Source of the DNA: Parvularcula sp. BBD 1991-13
GTDB lineage: Bacteria; Pseudomonadota; Alphaproteobacteria; Caulobacterales; Parvularculaceae
DNA length: 64,000 nucleotides
Assembly: GCA_001657385.1 (NCBI GenBank)
Contig: LYSZ01000001.1
Span: forward strand, 558,001 to 622,000
Direction: 5' to 3'
Each line of letters begins with the position of its first letter. The stretch's first letter is position 1. Below the pieces are notes generated by a model. That model worked only from the letters and a program-made list of their open reading frames with translations, was not told the DNA's origin and did no database searches. Shown piece by piece: positions 9,136 through 18,500 of the stretch. The translations under genes and the position numbers were made by a program.

Positions 9136-10992
9136 ATGTTCACCTGGTTCGAAAAGCGTCTCGACCCGTTTCCGCGCGATCACGCCGGCCCGCCGCCGTC
9201 CGGCTTGCTGCGGTTCTGCTGGCATTACAGCCGCGACGCGTGGCCGTGGATCGCGGCGACGTCGGCCTTGTCCGCGCTGATCGCCGTCGGCGAGGTGATG
9301 CTCTACGGCTTTCTCGGCGGCCTCATCGACTGGCTCGGCGCGGCGGACCCGGAGACTTTCCTTCAGGACGAGGGCGGCCGGCTCTGGCTGATCGGCGGGC
9401 TCGTGCTGGTCGGCCTGCCGCTTGTCGTGCTCGCGTCCTCGCTGGTGACGCACCAGACCCTGCTCGGCAACATGCCGATGGCGACCCGCTGGCGCATCCA
9501 CCGGCACATGCTGCGTCAGAGCGTGGGGTTCTTCGCCGACGAGTTCGCCGGCCGCGTCGCCACGAAGCTGATGCAGACATCGCTGGCCGTTCGCGAGGCG
9601 GTGCTGAAGGTTCTCGACCTTTTCGTCTATGTCCTGGTCTATTTCGTCACGATGCTGACCTTGGCGGCGAACGCCAGCCCGCTGTTCGCCGCGCCCCTGC
9701 TTGTGTGGCTCGCGGTGTATGTCGCGGTCATCCGGTATTTCGTGCCGCGCCTGCAAAAAACGTCCGAGCGTCAGGCGGACGCGCGCTCCGAGATGACGGG
9801 CCGCATCGTCGACAGCTACACCAACATCGCCACGGTGAAGCTGTTCGCCCACGCCGGCCGCGAGGAGCGGTACGCCCGCGACAGCATGGACGGCTTCCTG
9901 CAGACGGTGCATCCGCAGATGCGCCTTGTCACCGCGTTTTACAGCCTGATCTATCTCAATAACTGCGCAACCCTGTTCGCTGTCGGCGCCCTGTCGCTTC
10001 ACCTGTGGATGACCGGAGTCGTCAGCGTCGGCGCCATCGCCGCGGTCATGGCGCTGACGCTGCGCATCAACGGCATGTCGCAATGGATCATGTGGGAAGT
10101 GTCCGCGCTGTTCGAAAATCTCGGCGTCATCCACGACGGCATGAAAATGCTGGAAAAGCCCGTCGCCGTCACCGACGCGCCGGGAGCCGGACCGCTCAGG
10201 GTTTCGGCCGGCGCCGTTGCGTTCGAAAACATCAGCTTTCACTACGGCAAGGGCGCCGGCGTGATCGAGGATCTGTCCCTGTCCATCGCGCCGGGAGAGA
10301 AAATCGGCCTTGTCGGCCGCTCCGGCGCCGGCAAGACGACTCTGACCAATCTGTTGCTGCGGTTTTACGACCTGGAGGGAGGCCGCATCCTGATCGACGG
10401 CCAGGACATCGCCCGCGTCACGCAGGACAGCCTGCGCGCCGCCGTCGGGGTCGTCACCCAGGACACTTCGCTTTTGCATCGCTCCATACGCGAGAACATC
10501 GCCTACGGACGGCCCGAGGCGCGCGAGGACGAGATCCTAAAGGCCGCCGCGCGCGCCAACGCGCTTGAGTTTCTTCAGGATCTGGAGGACCATGAGGGGC
10601 GCAAGGGTCTTGACGCCCATGTGGGCGAGCGCGGCGTCAAGCTTTCCGGCGGTCAGCGCCAGCGCATCGCCATTGCGCGCATTTTCCTGAAAAACGCGCC
10701 GATCCTGATCCTCGACGAAGCCACCTCGGCGCTCGACTCCGAGGTCGAGGCGGCGATCCAGGAAAACCTGTTCGACCTGATGCAGGGCAAGACCGTGATC
10801 GCCATCGCGCACCGTCTGTCGACCATTTCGGCGCTGGACCGGCTGGTGGTCCTGGACAACGGCGCCATTGTGGAATCGGGCGCTCATGGGGCGCTTGTCG
10901 CGCGCGGGGGGCTCTACGCCGACCTGTGGGCGCGCCAGTCCGGCGGTTTTATCGGCGGCGCGGGAGCGGCCGCCCCGAGCGCGGCGGAATAA
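9136..10992 (+). CDS. ABC-type exporter, fused permease and ATPase
   Basis: This 618-residue half-transporter has an N-terminal six-helix transmembrane domain (residues about 25-330) and a C-terminal nucleotide-binding domain. Walker A GRSGAGKTT is near residue 395, the signature LSGGQRQRIAIAR near 503 and Walker B LILDEATSALDSE near 525, with a switch His in AIAHRLSTI. The architecture is that of type IV (MsbA-like) exporters, which work as dimers; lipid, peptide or drug export are possible and the substrate cannot be read from the sequence. It stands alone between the rplQ terminator and the protease gene. A weak promoter-like TTGAAA-16-TATCGG lies at 9088-9115. Confidence 0.9.
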   Translation: MFTWFEKRLDPFPRDHAGPPPSGLLRFCWHYSRDAWPWIAATSALSALIAVGEVMLYGFLGGLIDWLGAADPETFLQDEGGRLWLIGGLVLVGLPLVVLASSLVTHQTLLGNMPMATRWRIHRHMLRQSVGFFADEFAGRVATKLMQTSLAVREAVLKVLDLFVYVLVYFVTMLTLAANASPLFAAPLLVWLAVYVAVIRYFVPRLQKTSERQADARSEMTGRIVDSYTNIATVKLFAHAGREERYARDSMDGFLQTVHPQMRLVTAFYSLIYLNNCATLFAVGALSLHLWMTGVVSVGAIAAVMALTLRINGMSQWIMWEVSALFENLGVIHDGMKMLEKPVAVTDAPGAGPLRVSAGAVAFENISFHYGKGAGVIEDLSLSIAPGEKIGLVGRSGAGKTTLTNLLLRFYDLEGGRILIDGQDIARVTQDSLRAAVGVVTQDTSLLHRSIRENIAYGRPEAREDEILKAAARANALEFLQDLEDHEGRKGLDAHVGERGVKLSGGQRQRIAIARIFLKNAPILILDEATSALDSEVEAAIQENLFDLMQGKTVIAIAHRLSTISALDRLVVLDNGAIVESGAHGALVARGGLYADLWARQSGGFIGGAGAAAPSAAE

Positions 10993-11096
10993 GCCGCCCC
11001 CGAAATTTGCCCGAAGCTTGCTCGAAGCCCGTCCCGGCGCCAGCCCGGCGTCCGCGCAATGTCCCCCTCGGGGCGGACGTTTGTCCGATCTTTGCG

Positions 11097-11125
11097 TTGA
11101 TCGGGAGCGGGGCCGGCCCTATTTT
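11097..11125 (+). promoter_or_regulatory. Putative promoter of the DegP-like gene
   Basis: TTGATC (11097-11102) and TATTTT (11120-11125) are separated by 17 bp and lie 34 bp upstream of the protease start. A GC-rich imperfect dyad (GGGGCCGGCCC / GGGCCGGGCCC) flanks the -10 hexamer and could be an operator. A GAAGGAG ribosome binding site follows. Confidence 0.45.
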
Positions 11126-11159
11126 ACGGGCCGGGCCCTGACGTGAAGGAGAATGCCGC

Positions 11160-12686
11160 ATGGTGCGGAAACTTGTTGTTGTGTGTTCGGCGGCGCTGAC
11201 GCTCGCCGGGGCGGCCTGCGCCCAGCCGGAGCCCGGGGACGCGGCGCCCGCGCCCGCCGGCGCCCCGAGAAATGAAAGGGCGGACGCCACTTCGGACGCG
11301 AAGCCGGCCGTCGCCGAGATGGAGGGCCAGGCGATCGCCGCCGCGCCGCGGGTGACGCCGGGCTCCATGAGCGAGGTCAAGCTTTCATTCGCCCCGGTCG
11401 TCGAGCGCGCGGCGCCGGCGGTCGTCAACATATACTCCCGCCGCGTCGTCCAGCAGCAGCGCCGGCGCAGCCCGTTCGCGGGCGATCCGTTTTTCGAGCG
11501 CTTTTTCGGCGAGGGGTTCAACTTCGGCATGCCCCGCGAGCGGGTGCAGAACTCCCTCGGCTCCGGGGTGATCGTCAGTCCCGAAGGCGTGATCGTGACC
11601 AACAACCACGTCATCGAGGGCATGACAGAAATCAAGGTCGTTCTGAACGACCGGCGCGAATACAGCGCGGAGTTGATCCTCGCCGATCCGCAGACGGATC
11701 TTGCGGTGCTGCGGATCGAGGCGGAGGAACCGCTGCCTTTTCTCACCTTCGCCAATTCCGACGCGGCGCAGGTCGGCGACATCGTTCTCGCCATCGGCAA
11801 TCCGTTCGGGGTCGGACAAACCGTGACCAACGGCATCATTTCCGCCCTTGCGCGCACGGCGGTTTCCGTCAGCGACTACCAGTTCTTCATCCAGACCGAC
11901 GCGGCCATCAATCCGGGCAATTCGGGCGGTGCGCTGGTCGACAACGAGGGCCGCCTGGTCGGCGTCAACACCGCGATCTATTCCCGCTCCGGCGGCTCGA
12001 ACGGCATCGGCTTCGCGATCCCCTCGCGCCTGGTGCAGCAGGTAATCCGCACCGCGATCGACGGCGGCGTCCTGGTGCGCCCCTGGCTCGGCGCCTCGTC
12101 CAGCACGGTGACGTCCGAGCTTGCCAACGCGCTCGACCTCGACCGGCCGGCGGGGGCGATCATCGACGACGTCTGGGACAAGGGGCCGGCGGACCGGGCC
12201 GGCCTCAAGGCCGGCGACGTGATCACCGAGATCGACGGCCAGCCGGTATACGACTCGCAAACCCTGCAATACCGGATCGGCGTCGGCAAGGAAGGCGAGA
12301 CCGCCGACGTCGTCTATATCCGCAACGGGCGCGAACGCGCCGCCTCGGTGAAACTTGATCTGCCCCCGGAGAAACCGGCGCGCGATCCACGCGCGCTGGA
12401 GGGAGCTCATCCGCTGAACGGCGTTACGGTGGACAATCTGTCGCCGCGCTATAACGAGGAGTTGGGGCTCGACTCCTTGTCCAGCGGCGTCGTCGTGGCG
12501 GAAGTCGATCCCCGCTCCTTCGCCGCCCGCAGGGGGCTGCGTCCGGGGCACAAGATCGTCTCCGTCAACGGCCGCGACGTGGGCACGGCCGCGGAGCTTG
12601 AGCGCGAGATCGCCCGCGCCGCGAGCCCGTGGGAGCTGGAAGTCGACACCGGCGGGCGCATCGTGCCCTGGCGGGTCGGCCGATAA
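11160..12686 (+). CDS. degP: Periplasmic serine protease, DegP/HtrA family
   Basis: A 508-residue trypsin-fold protease and likely chaperone for misfolded envelope proteins. Residues 1-21 form a signal peptide. The catalytic triad is visible as His150 (TNNHVIEG), Asp180 (DPQTDLAVL) and Ser255 (NPGNSGGALV). Two PDZ domains follow, at roughly residues 300-400 and 415-500; the second begins after NGVTVDNLSPRYNEEL. The DegP-versus-DegQ label is a family-level choice. The start has a GAAGGAG ribosome binding site. rarA follows 19 bp after the stop and may be co-transcribed. Confidence 0.93.
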   Translation: MVRKLVVVCSAALTLAGAACAQPEPGDAAPAPAGAPRNERADATSDAKPAVAEMEGQAIAAAPRVTPGSMSEVKLSFAPVVERAAPAVVNIYSRRVVQQQRRRSPFAGDPFFERFFGEGFNFGMPRERVQNSLGSGVIVSPEGVIVTNNHVIEGMTEIKVVLNDRREYSAELILADPQTDLAVLRIEAEEPLPFLTFANSDAAQVGDIVLAIGNPFGVGQTVTNGIISALARTAVSVSDYQFFIQTDAAINPGNSGGALVDNEGRLVGVNTAIYSRSGGSNGIGFAIPSRLVQQVIRTAIDGGVLVRPWLGASSSTVTSELANALDLDRPAGAIIDDVWDKGPADRAGLKAGDVITEIDGQPVYDSQTLQYRIGVGKEGETADVVYIRNGRERAASVKLDLPPEKPARDPRALEGAHPLNGVTVDNLSPRYNEELGLDSLSSGVVVAEVDPRSFAARRGLRPGHKIVSVNGRDVGTAAELEREIARAASPWELEVDTGGRIVPWRVGR

Positions 12687-12705
12687 TCCGCGTCCGGAAT
12701 CGCCG

Positions 12706-14025
12706 ATGAACGATCTTTTCAACGCGGCGGGGCTGGAAGACGGCGCGCCGCGTCCGCTTGCGGACCGCTTGCGGCCCGCGAGGCTCGACGACGTGGTCGG
12801 ACAGGATCACCTCCTCGGGAAGGGAGCGCCGCTGCGGCGCATGCTGGACGGCGGGCGGCTTTCATCGATTATCTTGTGGGGACCGCCCGGCGTCGGCAAG
12901 ACGACGATCGCGCGTCTCCTCGCCGATGAGAGCGATCTTGCGTTCGAGCAGATCTCGGCGATCTTTTCCGGCGTCGCCGACCTGCGCAAGGTTTTCGACC
13001 GCGCCAAGGCGCGGCGGTCGACGGGCAGGGGCACGCTCCTGTTCGTCGACGAGATCCACCGGTTCAACAAGGCGCAGCAGGACGGGTTCCTGCCGCATGT
13101 GGAATCCGGTCTCGTTACGCTGATCGGAGCGACCACGGAGAATCCGTCTTTCGAACTGAACGCCGCGCTCCTGTCGCGCGCGCAGGTGTTCACCCTGAAC
13201 CGCCTCGGCGACGCCGCGCTGGAAGCGCTGCTCAAGCGCGCGGAAGCGGAAGAGGGGCGAAGCCTTCCGTTGACGGAGGAAGCCCGCGCCGCCTTGCGCG
13301 CCATGGCGGACGGGGACGGCCGGTTCGTGATCAACCTCGCTGAGGACATCTTCGCCGAACCGGCGGACCGCAAGCCCATTGCCCCGGACGAACTCGGCGC
13401 AATCGTTCAGCGCCGCGCGCCGGTCTACGACAAGGCGCAGGAATCCCATTACAATCTTGCAAGCGCATTACAGAAGTCGATCCGCGGATCGGACGCCGAC
13501 GCGGCGCTCTACTGGGCGGCGCGCATGATCGTCGGCGGGGAGGACCCGCGCTTCGTCCTGCGCCGGCTGGTGGTGATCGCGTCGGAGGACGTCGGCAACG
13601 CCGATCCTCACGCGCTGCCGCTCGCCGTCGCGGCGCGCGACGCCTATGACTTTCTGGGGCAGCCCGAGGGGGAAATCGCTATCGGGCAACTGGTGGCGTA
13701 TCTCGCCACGGCGCCGAAATCGAACCGATCCCACGTTGCGTTCAAACAGGCCAAAGCCGCGGCCCGCGAGACCGGCTCGCTAAGCCCGCCGAAACACGCC
13801 ATGAACGCGCCGACGAAACTGATGAAGTCTCTCGGCTACTCAGACGGATATGTGTACGATCACGATACGGCGGACGCTTTCGCCGGCCTCGACTACTTCC
13901 CGCCGGAAATGGAGCGGCGCGTTTTCTACAAGCCGTCTTCCTTCGGTTTCGACAAGGAAATCGCGAAGCGTCTTGAATTCTGGGACCGAAAACGGCGGGA
14001 AAAATCGGAAAAGGCCGAGGGATGA
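12706..14025 (+). CDS. rarA: Replication-associated recombination protein A (RarA/MgsA)
   Basis: RarA is an AAA+ clamp-loader-like ATPase that acts at stalled replication forks. The ATG at 12706 gives 439 residues, the normal length; upstream in-frame starts lie inside the protease gene. Walker A is GPPGVGKTT near residue 62, Walker B LLFVDEIHRFN near 112, and sensor 1 GATTENPSFELN follows. The C-terminal half with the conserved KSIRGSDADAALYW block and AMNAPTKLMK is typical. It probably belongs to a transcription unit with crcB, rluC and the ATP12 gene downstream. Confidence 0.95.
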   Translation: MNDLFNAAGLEDGAPRPLADRLRPARLDDVVGQDHLLGKGAPLRRMLDGGRLSSIILWGPPGVGKTTIARLLADESDLAFEQISAIFSGVADLRKVFDRAKARRSTGRGTLLFVDEIHRFNKAQQDGFLPHVESGLVTLIGATTENPSFELNAALLSRAQVFTLNRLGDAALEALLKRAEAEEGRSLPLTEEARAALRAMADGDGRFVINLAEDIFAEPADRKPIAPDELGAIVQRRAPVYDKAQESHYNLASALQKSIRGSDADAALYWAARMIVGGEDPRFVLRRLVVIASEDVGNADPHALPLAVAARDAYDFLGQPEGEIAIGQLVAYLATAPKSNRSHVAFKQAKAAARETGSLSPPKHAMNAPTKLMKSLGYSDGYVYDHDTADAFAGLDYFPPEMERRVFYKPSSFGFDKEIAKRLEFWDRKRREKSEKAEG

Positions 14026-14053
14026 GTTGTGTAAACGACGAGGGGAGGCGGCG

Positions 14054-14437
14054 ATGACCCCCCATGTGTGGCTCGCGATCGGCGCCGGCGGCGCCCTCGG
14101 CGCCATGGCGCGTCACGGCGTCTCGCGCCTGTGCCTGTATCTTCTTGGCCCGAACTTTCCGTGGGGAACGCTTACGGTGAACGCGGCCGGCTCCTTCGTC
14201 ATGGGGCTGGTCATCGTCTGGCTTTCCCGCCACGAGCCGCAGAGCGCGGCCATGCGCGCCTTTCTCACCGTCGGGGTCCTCGGTGCGTTTACGACGTTCT
14301 CCACCTTTTCGCTCGATGCGGTCGCGCTCTATCGCGACCGTACGGCGATGATTGCGGCGTCCTATCTCCTGGCGTCGGTGCTTCTATCCGTTGGCGGACT
14401 GGTCGCCGGCCTTGCGCTGGGGAGGCACGCCATATGA
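14054..14437 (+). CDS. crcB: Fluoride channel CrcB (Fluc)
   Basis: CrcB/Fluc proteins are small dimeric membrane channels that expel fluoride. The 127-residue product has four hydrophobic segments and the family motifs GGALGAMARHGVSR near the N-terminus, WGTLTVNAAGSFVMG (residues about 36-50) and GVLGAFTTFSTFS (about 75-87). A GGGGAGGCGG ribosome binding site precedes the ATG at 14054. The stop overlaps the next start by 4 bp. No fluoride riboswitch is apparent in the short gap after rarA. Confidence 0.95.
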   Translation: MTPHVWLAIGAGGALGAMARHGVSRLCLYLLGPNFPWGTLTVNAAGSFVMGLVIVWLSRHEPQSAAMRAFLTVGVLGAFTTFSTFSLDAVALYRDRTAMIAASYLLASVLLSVGGLVAGLALGRHAI

Positions 14438-15417
14438 GCGGGGTGCAGATGAAAACCGTCGCCGTGGACGAGGCCGGCATGCGCCTCGACCGCTGGTTCA
14501 GAACGCATTTCCCGTCCATCCGTCACGGGGAGCTGGAAAAGCTTCTCCGCAAGGGCCAGGTCCGGGTTGACGGCGGGCGCGCCAGGTCAAGCCGCCGCCT
14601 CGACGCCGGCGAGGAGATCCGCATCCCGCCTATGCCGGCGCAACGAAACACGCCGCCGGAGGCAAGGGCGACGGCGCCCGAGGACGCCGCGGCGATCAGG
14701 CGACTGATCATCCATGAAGATGACGACATGCTCGCTCTCAACAAGCCGTTCGGTCTTGCCGTTCAGGGCGGCGCGAAAATGGCGCGTCATGTCGACGCCA
14801 TGTTGGGCGCGCTTGAGAAAAACGGCGAACGCCCGCGGCTGGCCCACCGTCTCGACAAGGACACGGGCGGGCTGTTGCTGGCGGCGAAGACGCGCTTCGG
14901 CGCGCAGGCCCTGACCGAGGCGTTCAGGCGTCACGACGTGGACAAGACATATTGGGCGCTGGTCGCCGGCGCGCCGCGTCCGCGCGAGGGGACGATCACG
15001 CTGCCGATCGCCAAGCGCATGGTCCGGATCGGGACCGGCGATGAAGAACGCATGGTCCCCGCCGAAGGCGAGGACGCGAAAAAGGCGATTACGGATTTTC
15101 AGCTCATGGAGGAAGCTGGCCGGGTGTCCTTTCTGGCCATGCGGCCGGTGACCGGGCGCACCCATCAGCTTCGCGTGCACGCCGCCGCCATCGGCTGTCC
15201 CATTGTCGGCGACGGCAAATATGGCGGCGCGGCGGCGCAGATCGAGGGCGTCGCCAAGAAACTTCACCTGTTCTGCCGCACCATGACGTTTCCTCATCCG
15301 AGAACCGGCCGGCGCATGACGCTGACGGCGCCGCTCGGCGGTCACATGGCCGAGACCTGGCGGTTTTTCGCCTTCGATGCGAACGCCGATTGCGACTGGC
15401 CGGAGCGTTCCCGATGA
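14434..15417 (+). CDS. rluC: 23S rRNA pseudouridine synthase, RluC/RluA family
   Basis: This enzyme isomerises uridines in 23S rRNA to pseudouridine. An S4 RNA-binding domain lies at residues 16-66 (RLDRWFRTHFPSIRHGELEK and onward). The catalytic domain contains LAHRLDKDTGGLLL with the catalytic Asp, and RTHQLRVHAAAIGCPIVGD. The 327-residue length fits RluC. I chose the ATG overlapping the crcB stop by 4 bp because the S4 domain begins right after it. RluC rather than RluD is inferred from family resemblance only. Confidence 0.92.
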   Translation: MSGVQMKTVAVDEAGMRLDRWFRTHFPSIRHGELEKLLRKGQVRVDGGRARSSRRLDAGEEIRIPPMPAQRNTPPEARATAPEDAAAIRRLIIHEDDDMLALNKPFGLAVQGGAKMARHVDAMLGALEKNGERPRLAHRLDKDTGGLLLAAKTRFGAQALTEAFRRHDVDKTYWALVAGAPRPREGTITLPIAKRMVRIGTGDEERMVPAEGEDAKKAITDFQLMEEAGRVSFLAMRPVTGRTHQLRVHAAAIGCPIVGDGKYGGAAAQIEGVAKKLHLFCRTMTFPHPRTGRRMTLTAPLGGHMAETWRFFAFDANADCDWPERSR

Positions 15418-16130
15418 GCGCGCGTGAACCAAAACGGTTTTATGAAAAGGCCGAGGCCGGCCCCGCGGAAAATGACGGATACGGCGTTTTCCTTGACGGC
15501 CGGCCGGCGCGGACCGCGCGGCGGCGCCTGCTTGTGGCGCGCGCGCAGCCGTTGGCCGCGGCGGTCGCCGCCGAATGGGCGGCGCAAAGCGAGCATGTCG
15601 ATCGCGCCTCGATGCCGCTGACGGCGCTCTTGTCGGCGGCGATCGATGGCGGCGAGGCGGCCGCGCCGGGCTGGGCCGAGGACGTCCTGGATTACCTGGG
15701 CTCGGACCTTGTCTGTTACCGGGCGGCGGAACCGGATGCGCTGGTCCTGCGCCAGGGCGAGGTCTGGGACCCGTTTCTTGACTGGTTCAAGACGGCTTAT
15801 GGCGAACGGCTCGTCACCGTGACCGGCGTCATCGCCGCGCCCCAGCCGCGGGGCGCGCTGGACGCGGTGCGCCGCGACCTTGCGGCGACGTCGCCGGAAG
15901 CGCTTTTCGCCCTCAGAACCGCGACCGCCATCGCGGGCTCGGCGGTGCTGGCGCTTGCGCTTTCCAAGGAGGCGTTTTCCGCGGATGCGGTGTTCGCGGC
16001 GTCGCGTCTCGACGAACGCTTCCAGGCGGAACGGTGGGGCGAGGACGCCGAGGCGAAAGACCGTGAGCGGACCATCGAAGCGGAATTCGCCGCCGTCGCC
16101 AGGTTCATTCGGCTGGCGGGTAAGCGGTAG
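15414..16130 (+). CDS. ATP12 family chaperone for F1-ATPase assembly
   Basis: ATP12 proteins, found in mitochondria and Alphaproteobacteria, chaperone the F1 alpha subunit. The 238-residue protein shows the family's N-terminal RFYEKAEAGPAENDGYGVFL, the EWAAQSEHVDRASMPLTALL block and the helix with YLGSDLVCYRAAEPDALVLR. The start overlaps the rluC stop by 4 bp. The last 26 bp overlap, on the other strand, the end of the EF-hand gene, so the two transcripts converge. Confidence 0.93.
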   Translation: MSAREPKRFYEKAEAGPAENDGYGVFLDGRPARTARRRLLVARAQPLAAAVAAEWAAQSEHVDRASMPLTALLSAAIDGGEAAAPGWAEDVLDYLGSDLVCYRAAEPDALVLRQGEVWDPFLDWFKTAYGERLVTVTGVIAAPQPRGALDAVRRDLAATSPEALFALRTATAIAGSAVLALALSKEAFSADAVFAASRLDERFQAERWGEDAEAKDRERTIEAEFAAVARFIRLAGKR

Positions 16131-16971
16131 GGCCGGCGTCGGCCACGTCTTCCCCACGGGAAACGGCGCGGAACCGGCGCAATTCCTCGTCCTCGAGCCG
16201 GGCGTCGTTATTGGCGTCCATCGCATCGAAATCGAGCAGGTATTCGCGGATATAGTCTTCCCGCGACAGGGTCTGCGACGCGCCGGCCATGAAGGCGAAT
16301 TTGCGTTTGGCCATGACGTCCCGCGCCAGCTCCGCGTCGCCCTGGCTGATGTCGGTGAGGAAATCGTCATAGCGCCGCTGGCGCGCGATGTCGTCCGTCG
16401 GCGCGGGCGCGGCGCGCGCGTCGTCATCGGCCCACGTCGCGACCAGGGAGGCGAACTCCTCCGCATCGACCGCGCCGCTTCTGTCCGTGTCCGCAATAAT
16501 GAAATCGATCTTTGCTTCCTCGAAGGCTTCGTTGCGCGTCAGCACCTCGCCGTCGAACTGCGATTTCAGGACTTCGCGCAGGTTTTCCCGGTCGGCTTCG
16601 GTGGCGCGGCGCGGGGCGTCGCGGGAAAATGTAACGGTGCGTTTTTCGCTTTCGACCACCTCGCCGTTGATGGTCCGTTTGAGGGTGATGCTCTGCTGCA
16701 ATTGCTGGCGCGCGTTCAGAAGGTCGGCGACATTGTCCGGGTCCGGCGTTCCGTCTGCGCCGGCCGCGTCTTTTTCGCCGGTCGTCGCGTCTTCGCCGGT
16801 CGGGTCCGCACCGCGCGCCGTTTCCGGGGCGGCGGGCGGCGTCGGCGACGCCGGCGGGGAAGACGGCGCGGCTTCTTGCTCCTGGGCGAGCGCGCCGGCG
16901 GCCATGGCCGGCGGGCAAAGAGCGGTGAAAGCTGCGGCCAGCGCCGCGCGCCATGCAAATGTCCTGTCCAT
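16105..16971 (-). CDS. Secreted EF-hand calcium-binding protein
   Basis: The start at 16971 gives a 288-residue protein with a signal peptide (residues 1-31, MDRTFAWRAALAAAFTALCP then PAMAAGALAQ); an upstream in-frame ATG at 17055 adds an Arg-rich stretch and is less likely. A Pro/Ala/Glu-rich linker follows. Two EF-hand loops are visible in the C-terminal half: DTDRSGAVDAEE and DANNDARLEDEE, each with acidic residues at the expected ligand positions. The protein probably binds calcium in the periplasm; the physiological role is unknown. The 3' end overlaps the convergent ATP12 gene by 26 bp. Confidence 0.8.
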   Translation of the reverse strand: MDRTFAWRAALAAAFTALCPPAMAAGALAQEQEAAPSSPPASPTPPAAPETARGADPTGEDATTGEKDAAGADGTPDPDNVADLLNARQQLQQSITLKRTINGEVVESEKRTVTFSRDAPRRATEADRENLREVLKSQFDGEVLTRNEAFEEAKIDFIIADTDRSGAVDAEEFASLVATWADDDARAAPAPTDDIARQRRYDDFLTDISQGDAELARDVMAKRKFAFMAGASQTLSREDYIREYLLDFDAMDANNDARLEDEELRRFRAVSRGEDVADAGPTAYPPAE

Positions 16972-17085
16972 ATGCTTTGTCCCTCGATTGAACGGCTGTC
17001 GGCGCCTCCTGCAAGAACGCGCAGACAGCCGACCATGACTTCGCCTGCGCCGCAAGGCCGCGCCGCCGCCGGGGGGCGCGCGCGA

Positions 17086-17844
17086 TCAGTTCCGGTCAGG
17101 CCCGCTTTGCCCGGGCAGGCGGGGCGCCGCCGCCGGCGCGGTTGGGCCGAAAACCTCCTCGAACGCGCCCTTCAGGGCCGCGTCGACCTCTTCCATGACG
17201 ACGGGAAGGCCGAGATCGACCAGGCTTGCGACTCCCAGCCCCGGCTCGTTGATGCCGCAGGGCGTGATGCCGCCGAAATGGGAAAGATCCGGCTCCACGT
17301 TCAGGGAAATCCCGTGGAAGCTTACCCAGCGCCGCACGCGAACGCCGATCGCGGCGATCTTGTCTTCCCGCCGGGCGCCGCCGGGCCGCGTGCGGTCGAC
17401 CCAGACGCCGACCCGGCCGTCGCGGCGCTCGCCCTTGACGTTAAAGACCGCCAGCGCATCGATCAGCCATGTCTCCAGTGCGTTGACGAAAGCCCGGATG
17501 TCCTTGCCCCGCCGCTCCAGATCCAGCATCGCGTAAGCGACCCGCTGCCCCGGCCCGTGATAGGTGTACTGGCCGCCGCGCGAGCTTTTGAAGACCGGAA
17601 ACCCCTGCGGGTTGAACAGATCCTCCGGTTTCGCGCTCGTCCCGCCGGTGAAAAGCGGCGGATGCTCCAGGAGCCAGACCAGTTCCCCCGCGGCGCCGGC
17701 GCGAATCTCGGCCGCGCGCGCCTCCATGAAAGCCGTCGCCGCCGGATAGGAAACCGGCGCGCGCGACACCGCCCAGCCGACGGCGGCGTCTGCGCGAAAC
17801 AGCGCCGGAGGGTGATCCGAGGGGCGGACGGTCTTCGTCGTCAT
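17086..17844 (-). CDS. lipB: Octanoyltransferase LipB
   Basis: LipB transfers octanoyl groups from acyl carrier protein to lipoyl domains. The 252-residue protein contains [20 protein letters not shown] with the conserved substrate-binding region, the conserved Lys in [20 protein letters not shown] and the catalytic Cys in GGITPCGI. It is a single leftward gene starting at 17844; lipA is not in the window. The C-terminus is rich in Ala and Pro. Confidence 0.95.
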   Translation of the reverse strand: MTTKTVRPSDHPPALFRADAAVGWAVSRAPVSYPAATAFMEARAAEIRAGAAGELVWLLEHPPLFTGGTSAKPEDLFNPQGFPVFKSSRGGQYTYHGPGQRVAYAMLDLERRGKDIRAFVNALETWLIDALAVFNVKGERRDGRVGVWVDRTRPGGARREDKIAAIGVRVRRWVSFHGISLNVEPDLSHFGGITPCGINEPGLGVASLVDLGLPVVMEEVDAALKGAFEEVFGPTAPAAAPRLPGQSGPDRN

Positions 17845-18077
17845 GGCCGGGTTATGCGTTTCGTTTCAGAGCCTTGCATGGGGTGTTATCTGGCGGTTCC
17901 AGCCGGATTGCGCAAGCCGGCGCGGAGCGCGCCGTTTTTGCGGGATTTGCGGCGAATTTACCCGGATTCACACGGGATTCGCTCCGGTTTCCTGGGAGAG
18001 CACGGTTTTTCCGGGCGAACAGGCTTCACAGGGCCGGCGCCATTTGCTATCTCCCGCCTTCGCTCGCCTGGCGACGT

Positions 18078-18162
18078 GCGGCCGTGGCGGAATTGGTAGA
18101 CGCGCAGCGTTGAGGTCGCTGTGGGGCAACCCGTGGAAGTTCGAGTCTTCTCGGCCGCACCA
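18078..18162 (+). tRNA. tRNA-Leu (anticodon GAG), 3' CCA encoded
   Basis: The acceptor stem pairs GCGGCCG (18078-18084) with CGGCCGC (18152-18158), followed by discriminator A and encoded CCA. The anticodon loop TTGAGGT gives GAG at 18112-18114. A variable arm of class II length and the T-loop sequence TTCGAGT are present. A short T-run follows directly (TTTTT at 18163-18168). Confidence 0.95.
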
Positions 18163-18500
18163 TTTTTCCAGTAATCGGCCCTATCGCACCTCCCCGGCCG
18201 CCCGCAAACCCGCGGCGACGGGCGAAGCCGATTGGAAACCGTAACCTTCATTCCCCCGCCGATTGGCCTGAAACCTGCACTGATCGTTGGCGAATGCGTC
18301 CGAAAAGGCCACGGGAAAGGCTTTTGCGGACCGGCTCCGTCGTGCGGCGCGCCGCTGTCGCGAAGGGACATGCCGCCGGCGTCCGGCAAACCGTAAGGCT
18401 CGGCGACGGGCTAGCGGGGGCTGGGGCGGCGCCGTGAAAAAGGAGCGTACGGACGGTTCGCGCGGGGCTTTGTCCCGTGTGGCGGAAAGGGAGGGAGCCG
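18163..18500. other. Intergenic stretch without a recognisable gene
   Basis: This 338 bp segment between tRNA-Leu and a small ORF starts with a T-run that probably ends the tRNA transcript. I see no conserved coding frame, no clear repeat and no strong promoter. A GGGAGGGA ribosome binding site at its right end serves the next gene. Confidence 0.5.

Noticed and set aside
8545-10479. A 644-codon minus-strand frame across rplQ and the ABC exporter
   Set aside because: It is a shadow of two well-supported genes and contains no recognisable motif.
14041-14053. A fluoride riboswitch upstream of crcB
   Set aside because: Only 28 bp separate rarA and crcB, too short for the known motif, and no such structure was seen.
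15880-18099. A 739-codon plus-strand frame over the EF-hand and lipB genes
   Set aside because: It overlaps two supported minus-strand genes and consists of Arg/Pro-rich sequence typical of a shadow frame.
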